IMG/VR virus record: IMGVR_UViG_3300037189_025743 | Coordinates: 1-25,951 of that record | Source: a virus | DNA length: 25,951 bases | Reading direction: 5' to 3' (one strand) | In this document: in pieces, positions 1-5,448 of the stretch | How positions within the stretch are numbered: the stretch's first letter is position 1 | Layout: the number at the start of each line of letters is the position of its first letter | Made by a program: the position numbers and the translations under genes | The notes under the pieces: model-generated | The model's database searches: none | Told to the model about the DNA's origin: nothing | What the model saw: the letters and a program-made list of their open reading frames with translations, nothing else

Positions 1-632
1 TCAGCATCCTGCTGGGCTTTTACGGCTCTGAGTGCTTTCAGTTCGGCCCTCTCGGCCTCCTGGGCCAGCAGGGAGTCGCACAGCTCCTTGAGACGCGCTC
101 CGGCCTCCGCCTGGCGGTTCAAACCAGCGGACTGAAACTCTTCGAGAAGAGTTATGTCAATTGTGGACAGTTCGACCAACCGAGCCTGAGCTTCAGCCGA
201 GGTGGTAACACTATCGGCCAACCTAGAAATACGATCCAACACCGTCCGGTGAGCTTCAATCCTGGAGCGCTCCTCGGCCTCGACCGCTTCAATCGCCTTT
301 TCGTGGGGCTCGATAAGTCCCAAAACAGCATTCTCCAGTGTTTTGGCTGCTTCGTCAACAGCCCTGCCGCGCTCAAGATGAACGCTTTTTGCTTCCTTGC
401 GAGCCTTCTCAATTCGGCCCTTCAGCTTACGTAATTTCCATATCCAGGAGCGAGCACTCTCGCTGCCAGCCGTATCGCGATAATTAAACTCTTTGCAATC
501 AGATTCTTGCGTAACAGTCGCAATTTCAGCTGCCAACGCCTCCCAGCGGGTAAGCACTGACACCCCAGAGTCGGAAGCAACAATAGCTGATTGATTTTCG
601 GCTTGATCTTTGGCAGAAGCAGTAGCTGTCAT
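1..632 (-). CDS. Coiled-coil phage protein next to Rad52-type annealing gene (partial, runs off left edge)
   Basis: The reverse strand is open from the ATG at 632 to the window edge, giving about 210 residues without a stop. The protein starts MTATASAKDQAENQSAIVAS. Its middle (around residues 50-130) is very rich in Glu, Lys, Arg and Ala with heptad-like spacing, so it is probably a long coiled coil. A segment reading FNYRDTAGSESARSWIWKLR followed by KLKGRIEKARKEAKS matches a phage protein type I know from beside recombination genes (RecT or Rad52 types); its biochemical role is unknown. It lies 47 bp downstream of the Rad52-type gene on the same strand, so the two are probably co-transcribed. 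There is no Shine-Dalgarno sequence before the ATG. Coding is well supported; function is not. Confidence 0.8.
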   Translation of the reverse strand, partial: MTATASAKDQAENQSAIVASDSGVSVLTRWEALAAEIATVTQESDCKEFNYRDTAGSESARSWIWKLRKLKGRIEKARKEAKSVHLERGRAVDEAAKTLENAVLGLIEPHEKAIEAVEAEERSRIEAHRTVLDRISRLADSVTTSAEAQARLVELSTIDITLLEEFQSAGLNRQAEAGARLKELCDSLLAQEAERAELKALRAVKAQQDA

Positions 633-679
633 AACGGTTTTAGTGGGTTGGCTTGGTAAAGGTTGACTTGAGGATCGGT

Positions 680-1450
680 TTAACTTAACACTCTATCCGC
701 TGCCTCATGTAGATCCGCTGTTAAACGTGTTGCACCTTTTGCAACCACTTGCACGACTTGCTCGCCCCTGCTATTCTGACCAATATTTAATTTAGCCGCG
801 TACTCCGGTGTTACCGCCGTAAGCACCCTCTCCCTTACCAAATCCTTCACCTCTTCAAATTCATTGACCTGAAGAATTTTCATAAGTGTTCTGATGCCGT
901 CACGGTTAATACCAGCTTGCTGCATTTTTGTATGCAAAAGTGAGACAAACTTTTGAGTAGCTTTTTCACTTTCAGAAACTTGCTTGAAGTTGAGCGGTTT
1001 GTCTTCTACGTTGCGTTGCTGCTTGTCATATAAAGACAACCCAAACTGATTACCGAATGTCATAAAAGCGCGTTTCATTGCATCGGTGGCCGCTTCCTTG
1101 ATGGCGGATTCGTGGGCCTGTCCAAAATCGACATCAATACCATGTCCGGCGCCAACGCCGTCACGAAACGTTCCGCTCGTGGTAATGCGAACGGTAGCAA
1201 TATAGGATACGCCCCAGCCGTCTTTTTTGGCTTGTCCAACCTTTCGTTCGCGCTCGGAAACACACTTAATGTCACGCAGCTCCTGATCCCAACATCCGTA
1301 GCCAAATATACGGTTGGCCTCGCTAATCACATGCCAGCCTTCCACGTAAGACAGTGTGCGACCGCTCTGGTCCCTCGTTTTTACGGCTTGAACAGAGAGC
1401 GGCTGACTTAGCTCTTGAATTTGGTCCACACTAAAAGCATTTGGATTCAT
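680..1450 (-). CDS. Rad52/Rad22-family single-strand annealing protein
   Basis: This 256-residue protein carries the Rad52/Rad22 annealing domain in its first 145 residues. Visible family marks are SYVEGWHVISEANRIFGYGCW (about 34-54, abbreviated YVEGWH...FGYGCW), then the acidic strand-turn HGIDVDFG, KEAATDAMKRAF (118-129) and FGNQFGLSLYDK (132-143). These proteins coat single-stranded DNA and anneal complementary strands; in phages they replace Red-beta or RecT during replication-linked recombination. Residues 150-256 are a variable tail without a recognised motif. The ATG at 1450 is preceded by AGGAG, but about 17 nt away. The coiled-coil gene follows after 47 bp. The gene upstream on this strand is more than 550 bp away, so this pair probably has its own promoter, which I could not identify. 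Confidence 0.88.
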   Translation of the reverse strand: MNPNAFSVDQIQELSQPLSVQAVKTRDQSGRTLSYVEGWHVISEANRIFGYGCWDQELRDIKCVSERERKVGQAKKDGWGVSYIATVRITTSGTFRDGVGAGHGIDVDFGQAHESAIKEAATDAMKRAFMTFGNQFGLSLYDKQQRNVEDKPLNFKQVSESEKATQKFVSLLHTKMQQAGINRDGIRTLMKILQVNEFEEVKDLVRERVLTAVTPEYAAKLNIGQNSRGEQVVQVVAKGATRLTADLHEAADRVLS

Positions 1451-1521
1451 AGCTGTGGAGCGCAGCTCCTAAGTGGTTTACGTGCATCAGTCTAACATGG
1501 TGGCAGCCCCACAGCAATCCC

Positions 1522-1836
1522 ATGAGCAGCGCAGGTGCCACAAATCTGAACCGGATCTTGCGAATCACCGCGCAACTTCTTTTTGAAAAGGGCGAGGACG
1601 TGCCGGCGGTGGCGAACCTGCTGCAGGGGTTCGTAAATCCAAGAATGGTGCGTAGCTGGTATGAGCGCTACTGCGAAGTCCACGGCCTGCCAAAATCAGC
1701 GAACAGCAGAAAAAACCATCGCCGAATGCCGATGCCGCCAATTGATTTCAATGCCATCAAGATACAGGAACTGAATGACATGCTTGATCCGCCATCAGGC
1801 AAGGGTTCTACGGAAAGCTTCAGACCAGAGCGGTAG
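1522..1836 (+). CDS. Small hypothetical protein, possible helix-turn-helix
   Basis: This 104-residue ORF reads rightward inside an otherwise leftward module, filling most of the 557-bp gap between the Rad52-type gene and the small gene after the helicase. The sequence is protein-like: residues about 15-58 (FEKGEDVPAVANLL, then NPRMVRSWYERYC) could form helices of a DNA-binding fold in which a second helix follows a turn at NP. The C-terminal half is basic and then Pro/Asp-rich. No reverse-strand frame across it looks better. The ATG at 1522 is the only good start, and no Shine-Dalgarno sequence is present. I do not recognise a family. If real, it would be transcribed against the replication operon. 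Confidence 0.5.
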   Translation: MSSAGATNLNRILRITAQLLFEKGEDVPAVANLLQGFVNPRMVRSWYERYCEVHGLPKSANSRKNHRRMPMPPIDFNAIKIQELNDMLDPPSGKGSTESFRPER

Positions 1837-1911
1837 GCGGCGCTAGTCTGCCAGGGCTGAGCGGAAGGCCAAGCCCCTGACTCAGCAGCGAAATCACTGG
1901 AGAGTTTGGCC

Positions 1912-2073
1912 ATGGGCAATATACCGACAATGACGGCAGAAGCCGTTGCACTCTTGACAGACATAGCAAAAATTCGTCATACAATTCTTGAAAATGCTCC
2001 ACAATGCCTACCCCTTCTTGCGCCGACCCTTGTTAGCGCTGAACAGCGAATTCGCATTATCTGCGGCCACTAA
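1912..2073 (+). CDS. Possible 53-residue small ORF
   Basis: The short frame starts at ATG 1912 with GGAG nine bases upstream, one of the few good ribosome binding sites in the window. It reads MGNIPTMTAEAVALLTDIAK and continues to IRIICGH before TAA. The centre looks like an amphipathic helix. It overlaps the 3' end of the leftward small gene at 2008-2271 by 66 bp in antisense. It could be the second member of a rightward mini-operon with the ORF at 1522-1836. No family is recognised; the call rests on the binding site and amino-acid character only. Confidence 0.3.
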   Translation: MGNIPTMTAEAVALLTDIAKIRHTILENAPQCLPLLAPTLVSAEQRIRIICGH

Positions 2074-2271
2074 ACTTCTAGCGGTTGCGATGTGTCGATT
2101 CTTGGTTCTCATTCTTTGTTTCTCCTTGTTGATTAACTGCATTTTTGCCTTCAGCCTCTCGGCTTCGTAATCTGGTCGCCGTTCCTGCATTTGCCTTAAG
2201 GCCTCCTGGTAGCCAGGAGCCTCAAGCTCTGGAAATCTCTTAAAAATTTTACTCCAGTTAGGTGCTGTCAT
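2008..2271 (-). CDS. Small basic protein coupled to the helicase gene
   Basis: This 87-residue protein has its ATG overlapping the TGA of the helicase gene in an ATGA motif (2268-2271), so it is probably translated by coupling. It is rich in Lys, Arg, Glu and Gln, with one helical stretch around residues 20-55 (EALRQMQERRPDYEAERLKA and on) and a Lys/Arg-rich C-terminus ending NKGRRKKG, which suggests nucleic-acid or protein binding. I do not recognise the family. As the last gene of the initiator-helicase operon it may be a replication accessory factor, but that is inferred from position alone. Confidence 0.7.
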   Translation of the reverse strand: MTAPNWSKIFKRFPELEAPGYQEALRQMQERRPDYEAERLKAKMQLINKEKQRMRTKNRHIATARSLVAADNANSLFSANKGRRKKG

Positions 2272-3704
2272 CTCAGTAAGTTGCTACCCCAGACAACAGA
2301 GCTTTGTAGATCTATGCAACACTGCAGCGTACCGCATTCTCCATGCCTGTTTTTAGCAACAGAAACGGCCAGCTCGTATTTATCTTTTCCCCTGTCATAG
2401 TAATGTGGTCGAAGGAGAAACATGACAATATCCGCATCTTCTTCAATTCTACCGGAAGCGCGGAGGTCTGACATATTTGGCATTTTATCGGTCCTATTCT
2501 CCACGCCCCTGTTAACTTGACTCAACAAGAAAATGTCTATACCTGTACTTGTTCCGAGCCTTTTCAAAGCTTTTGTAACATGGCCAATATTAGATGCCTC
2601 CGTGTTTTGAGCATCACCAGAGCAGCCCTCTATAAGTTGCAGGTAATCAATAAAAACAGCTGAAAGATTTTTTCTAGTCTTAGCAAGAAGTTTTATTTTT
2701 GCTGAAATACTTTTAATGGTTTCAGATTCATCAAAGACATGCAATCTTTTAATCAGCCTGGAGTTCTGGTAACCTTCAAGCCTCGTCCTTTGGGCCGACG
2801 TGTAATTCCTTAGCCTCAAATTGTGGGATCGAATTGGATCGGTAAGTTCTCCCGAAGAACGAAGGCTCATGTAGTCAAGGCAAGCGATTGATTTATACTG
2901 AATCTGTTTTTTTGACATTTCTAAACTAAAAAAAGCAACATCACAGTGTATATCGGCTAACACGGTTGCAAGGTAAATTGCAAATGTAGTCTTGCCCATG
3001 CCGGGCCTTCCCGCTAGCACCACCAGGCGACCAGAGTACGGTGAATCCCTTTTTGCAATTCCACCCTGTATTGCATCGTCAAGCACGCTAAGGCCGGTCG
3101 GGATTACAATATCCTTGGGTAAAGGTTGAAGGGCTTCTTCAATAGAAGATTCCCAGTCGTCGTCCCTTTTATCAAGAGTTGAAGCGCTATACCATATTTC
3201 CTGCTGCCTCTCTATTAAAGATGGTATGCTTTCTTCAAATACCTTTTGATCGGGAGTGCTAGTAAGGGCTAAAGCAATCTCCTCTGCATTAGCCTTAAGA
3301 CTTGTTCTTGCACATTTCAACCTCCAAACAGGAACAATGGAATACAAAGATTCAATACTAAAAAACATTGAAGGGGACTCGGCAACCTCTTGGATGTACT
3401 GACAATCATCTTGATGCCCCATAGATAGAAGTAACTTTTCTGCCATCACGGCAATACTGCCAGGCACCACCAGGGAAGATTTGACTGAATCAAGCGCAAT
3501 CTTTTTAATTACGTGAAACAATGCTTTCCGATGGTTTCCAGTAAACCACTCTTGATTAACCTGTGTTGCAATATCACAAAGCTCAGCTGTAGAACCTTGT
3601 TCACCTTCAAGATAAAAGATGCACGTAGAGAGAAAAGAGTCTTGTATCTCGCTGGTATCCCAGGTATTCATCTGGGACAGGATTGCAAAATTTCCTTCGC
3701 TCAT
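2268..3704 (-). CDS. dnaB: Replicative DNA helicase, DnaB type
   Basis: This 478-residue protein has the two-domain DnaB plan: a helical N-terminal domain (about 15-180) and a RecA-like C-terminal domain (about 200-478). Visible motifs are Walker A AGRPGMGKTT (231-240), the SLEM motif with the catalytic Glu (260-263), Walker B AVFIDYLQL (349-357), the H3 loop LLSQVNRGVENR (393-404), the DLRASGRIEEDAD motif (413-425), and KNRHG (451-455), the arginine-finger region. It would unwind the fork ahead of host polymerase and bind the host primase. Its ATG directly follows the TAA of the initiator gene, so the pair resembles the initiator-plus-own-helicase arrangement of P22 genes 18 and 12 rather than the lambda O-P loader system. 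The N-terminal domain is less conserved than the motor domain. Confidence 0.95.
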   Translation of the reverse strand: MSEGNFAILSQMNTWDTSEIQDSFLSTCIFYLEGEQGSTAELCDIATQVNQEWFTGNHRKALFHVIKKIALDSVKSSLVVPGSIAVMAEKLLLSMGHQDDCQYIQEVAESPSMFFSIESLYSIVPVWRLKCARTSLKANAEEIALALTSTPDQKVFEESIPSLIERQQEIWYSASTLDKRDDDWESSIEEALQPLPKDIVIPTGLSVLDDAIQGGIAKRDSPYSGRLVVLAGRPGMGKTTFAIYLATVLADIHCDVAFFSLEMSKKQIQYKSIACLDYMSLRSSGELTDPIRSHNLRLRNYTSAQRTRLEGYQNSRLIKRLHVFDESETIKSISAKIKLLAKTRKNLSAVFIDYLQLIEGCSGDAQNTEASNIGHVTKALKRLGTSTGIDIFLLSQVNRGVENRTDKMPNMSDLRASGRIEEDADIVMFLLRPHYYDRGKDKYELAVSVAKNRHGECGTLQCCIDLQSSVVWGSNLLR

Positions 3705-4520
3705 TTAATTTAGTGTGTAGTTAATTGGTGACATCGCGGGTTTACCTTGGTTTCCCGCTTTGGCTACACCATTCTCCTGTCCCAGCTTGTTAATAGTTTC
3801 CTTGTGCCCAGCAAAACCAAGCGACTGCCAATTTTTCTCTGCTACATATTCGCAATAAAGCTTTAAGGTTCCAGTGCTCTTGGCATACTCAAGAGCACGC
3901 ATGGTGGAACTTGTAAGTTCAGGTCGAAGCTTGTGTTTTTTTTCTCTGTTGTCAAGCCATTTAAGCAAATGCTCGCGGTAGGGCTGCAACCACTCGGGCA
4001 GCTCGATGGCTGCTGGCTTCGGCTTCTGCGTGGTTCGCCTGGGGGGCAGTGGGGGGTTTTCTTCTAGATGGTTTTCTTCTAATGGTTTTCTTTCTAATGG
4101 TCTTCTATTGCGTCCGGGTTTCCCGGCGTCCGGTTTTCCCGGACACTGGTTTCCCGGCGTCCGGTTTTCCCGGACGCTGGCTGTGGCTTCTGCCGCAGGG
4201 GCCAACGAAGCCACAGCACTCGGATCCGGCCTATCGGTGACGCTGTAATGCTCGCCAACTATCTGGCCTGCTGGGTTCCTGTTTTTTACATTTACCAAAT
4301 ACCCAAAACATCTCAATTCAGAGAGGCCCGACAAAACCGCATCTCTACCCTCGGTTCCATGTTCAATAATCCAGGCTCTCGTAAACTTAAAACCCTTGCT
4401 GTGCGAAAGACAAACAGCAAGGATACCCTTGGCCTTGTAGCTAAGGCGCTTATCCCTCAAGGCGTCATTAAGAACAATTGTAAAACTGTTACCAGCGCCG
4501 TTGTTTTCAAAGCTTTCCAT
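3705..4520 (-). CDS. Phage replication initiator, winged-helix N-terminal domain (lambda O-like role)
   Basis: This 271-residue protein begins with a winged-helix domain of the kind common in phage initiators: FTIVLNDALRDKRLSYKAKG (13-32), then a GRDAVLSGLSELRCFGYL helix-wing segment (57-74). Residues about 113-155 form a low-complexity Pro/Gly/Arg/Glu linker (PGNQCPGKPDAGKPGRN, LERKPLEENHLEENPP), encoded by the DNA repeats listed separately. The C-terminal part (about 175-245, LPEWLQPYREHLLKWLDNRE onward) is a helical domain that probably contacts the helicase. Family knowledge says such proteins bind repeated sites at the origin and recruit DnaB. Here the helicase gene follows immediately. 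An AGGAG lies about 30 nt before the ATG, too far to be a usual binding site. Confidence 0.82.
   Translation of the reverse strand: MESFENNGAGNSFTIVLNDALRDKRLSYKAKGILAVCLSHSKGFKFTRAWIIEHGTEGRDAVLSGLSELRCFGYLVNVKNRNPAGQIVGEHYSVTDRPDPSAVASLAPAAEATASVRENRTPGNQCPGKPDAGKPGRNRRPLERKPLEENHLEENPPLPPRRTTQKPKPAAIELPEWLQPYREHLLKWLDNREKKHKLRPELTSSTMRALEYAKSTGTLKLYCEYVAEKNWQSLGFAGHKETINKLGQENGVAKAGNQGKPAMSPINYTLN
4057..4110. repeat. T-rich tandem repeats, candidate DNA unwinding element
   Basis: Three near-identical 14-15-bp units start at 4057, 4072 and 4086 (TTTTCTTCTA followed by GATGG or ATGG, one with an extra T), then a degenerate fourth at 4101. The stretch is AT-rich and strongly strand-biased (pyrimidines on the + strand). 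It adjoins the iterons on the side downstream in the direction of initiator transcription, as the AT-rich region does in the lambda ori. Confidence 0.65.
4112..4175. repeat. Four origin-like iterons
   Basis: The core TTTCCCGG occurs at 4119, 4135, 4150 and 4166, giving spacings of 16, 15 and 16 bp. A 28-bp block is repeated exactly at 4117-4144 and 4148-4175. Units two (4128-4144) and four (4159-4175) are perfect dyads, GTCCGG-TTTTC-CCGGAC. Units one and three are imperfect copies ending in CCGGCG. Dyad-bearing iterons inside the initiator gene are the hallmark of lambdoid origins. Confidence 0.75.
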
Positions 4521-4560
4521 TGAGATTAGTGTTAGTTAAATTAGAAATAGTTTCTCCTGT

Positions 4561-4752
4561 TTAGTTGTGGTCAACAATTGCTGCGTTACCATCTTTAATG
4601 GCAGTGCGGCGAAGTTCTGAATTTTTCCTTGAAATCATGGCTTCAACAACCAGATCTACGATATGTTGTGACATTGGGCGATGTGAGGGTTTTGTATTTC
4701 TCAGTTGTGCAACAACTTCATCCGAAAGCGAGATTGAAAACCTGGGTGCCAT
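4561..4752 (-). CDS. Small ribbon-helix-helix regulator (Arc/CopG-like)
   Basis: From the ATG at 4752 this is a 63-residue protein. Residues 3-9 (PRFSISL) look like the DNA-contacting beta strand, 10-19 (SDEVVAQLRN) like helix A, and 27-40 (MSQHIVDLVVEAMI) like helix B of a ribbon-helix-helix dimer; a short basic tail follows. A longer reading frame starts with TTG at 4821, but that codon lies upstream of the promoter found at 4808-4780, so the ATG with a leader of about 20 nt is preferred. As first gene of the initiator-helicase operon it could repress its own promoter, whose spacer holds a small palindrome. No Shine-Dalgarno sequence is present. Confidence 0.7.
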   Translation of the reverse strand: MAPRFSISLSDEVVAQLRNTKPSHRPMSQHIVDLVVEAMISRKNSELRRTAIKDGNAAIVDHN

Positions 4753-4779
4753 TGTGAAAGTGAAGCGCTGTGCCACTGC

Positions 4780-4808
4780 ATCATACTGCTGCGATGTGCA
4801 GCGGTCAA
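4780..4808 (-). promoter_or_regulatory. Sigma-70-type promoter for the replication operon
   Basis: On the minus strand the -35 is TTGACC (4808-4803), the spacer is exactly 17 bp, and the -10 is TATGAT (4785-4780). Transcription would start near 4773, about 21 nt before the ATG at 4752. The spacer holds the inverted repeat GCTGC-ACATC-GCAGC, a possible operator. Confidence 0.7.
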
Positions 4809-4998
4809 CCCCTGACAGCAATCGATCCCTGATGGCCCTCGAACGCCTGGGGCGGGCAAGTGGTCGCTGGGAGTCGTTTGGCGCGGCTCAGGCCCTGCTA
4901 GCGGCCTCTCAGCTGGTGTTGGTGGCCGGGTTGGGTCGAACGTGCGCCAGTGTCTGGGCGGTTCGCAGCACATACGGGCCTATGCGTTCAGTAGTTTG

Positions 4999-5027
4999 TT
5001 GACGGCCAGGCTCGCAAGCCCTAAAAT
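4999..5027 (+). promoter_or_regulatory. Sigma-70-type promoter for the rightward operon
   Basis: The -35 is TTGACG (4999-5004), the spacer 17 bp, and the -10 TAAAAT (5022-5027). Transcription would start near 5034, about 21 nt before ATG 5056. The spacer contains the perfect inverted repeat GGCT-CGCA-AGCC (5009-5020). The -10 is followed by NNNN-TTGCTT, as at the promoter before the sigma gene. Confidence 0.65.
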
Positions 5028-5055
5028 TCCCTTGCTTCACTGTTTACTAAACGCA

Positions 5056-5334
5056 ATGACGGCACTCCGCAAGTTCAAACAGTTTCACCAGGGCGACACT
5101 GTTTACGCAAGATTTTTTGACGACAGAAGTCTTGTGTTTGAGGGAATTGCTAAAACCAATTGGCCATTCCCGCATTACTTTTGTCGATTGAATGGAATTG
5201 TTTATTTGATTCCGAAAATTCATCTTTCGACCAAGAGCTTGGCACCGCTAGTGGGAGATGGAAACCATCGTCAGCTGGCGATTCCGGGGATTCTCCAGAG
5301 GGGCGAGCGCCATCAGGGATTGCTTATGGCTTGA
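5056..5334 (+). CDS. Hypothetical 92-residue protein, first gene of sigma operon
   Basis: The frame continues upstream, but the ATG at 5056 is chosen because it lies about 21 nt after the promoter start point; upstream codons would fall inside the promoter. The product begins MTALRKFKQFHQGDTVYARF and has a compact beta-rich look: GDTVYARFFDDRSLVFEGI, then WPFPHYFCRLNGIVYLIPKIH, then GDGNHRQLAIPGI (residues about 14-75). This suggests a small one-domain fold. I do not recognise a named family; it may be a picocyanobacterial hypothetical protein, but I cannot confirm this. Its stop codon lies inside an 11-bp tandem repeat that leads into the sigma gene promoter region. Confidence 0.65.
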   Translation: MTALRKFKQFHQGDTVYARFFDDRSLVFEGIAKTNWPFPHYFCRLNGIVYLIPKIHLSTKSLAPLVGDGNHRQLAIPGILQRGERHQGLLMA

Positions 5335-5361
5335 CCGGAGCTTGACCGGAGCTGGACCGGG
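5329..5361. repeat. Three tandem 11-bp repeats, GCTTGACCGGA
   Basis: Two perfect copies (5329-5339 and 5340-5350) and one diverged copy (5351-5361) overlap the stop of the preceding gene. Each perfect copy contains TTGACC, the same hexamer as the -35 of the replication promoter. They lie just upstream of the promoter for the sigma gene and could be activator or repressor sites. Confidence 0.7.
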
Positions 5362-5389
5362 CTGTACTGTTTGGACGGCTAGCGCAAGT

Positions 5390-5418
5390 TTGCCGGCTAT
5401 TCATCGGCAGCTTAAAAT
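5390..5418 (+). promoter_or_regulatory. Sigma-70-type promoter directly before the sigma gene
   Basis: The -35 is TTGCCG (5390-5395), the spacer 17 bp, and the -10 TAAAAT (5413-5418). Arms TGCCG (5391-5395) and CGGCA (5405-5409) form an inverted repeat. As at 5022, the -10 is followed by four bases and then TTGCTT. Transcription would start near 5425. Confidence 0.55.
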
Positions 5419-5448
5419 GAAATTGCTTTTTAAGTTAATTCGTTTTAA

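Larger units (their letters stand above)
4057..4175. other. Candidate phage replication origin inside the initiator gene
   Basis: The region combines four dyad iterons with an adjacent T-rich repeat tract, both inside the linker-coding part of the initiator gene. The order in the transcribed direction is iterons and then AT-rich repeats, exactly as in lambda gene O. The helicase gene follows downstream. The repeats are seen directly; function as an origin is inferred. Confidence 0.65.
4753..5055. other. Divergent control region between replication operon and sigma operon
   Basis: This 303-bp stretch separates the leftward regulator gene from the rightward 92-residue gene. It contains two divergent sigma-70-like promoters listed separately, with their -35 boxes about 190 bp apart. 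Both early leaders carry the octamer GCTTCACT close to the expected start of transcription: 4766-4759 on the minus strand and 5034-5041 on the plus strand. The GC-rich middle (4810-4998) has a weak 56-residue rightward frame (ATG 4832 to TGA 5002) whose composition does not convince me. No RNA gene was seen. Confidence 0.55.

Noticed and set aside
1854-1886. Hairpin GCTGAG/CTCAGC as terminator of the replication operon
   Set aside because: Short arms, long loop and no T tract on either strand.
1668-2002. Leftward 98- and 60-residue frames in the gap after the helicase operon
   Set aside because: Composition is not protein-like and they are antisense to the better rightward frames.
4006-4248. 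Gly/Phe-rich rightward frames over the origin repeats
   Set aside because: Antisense shadow of the initiator linker; the apparent protein repeats come from the iterons.
4565-5002. 145-residue rightward frame across the regulator gene and control region, or its 56-residue end from ATG 4832
   Set aside because: The first half is antisense to the regulator gene, and the second half has low-complexity Ala/Leu/Arg composition and overlaps both promoters.
5342-5370. Alternative promoter TTGACC-17-TACTGT before the sigma gene
   Set aside because: The -10 is poor, and the TTGCCG-17-TAAAAT promoter 48 bp downstream fits better; the TTGACC belongs to the tandem repeat.
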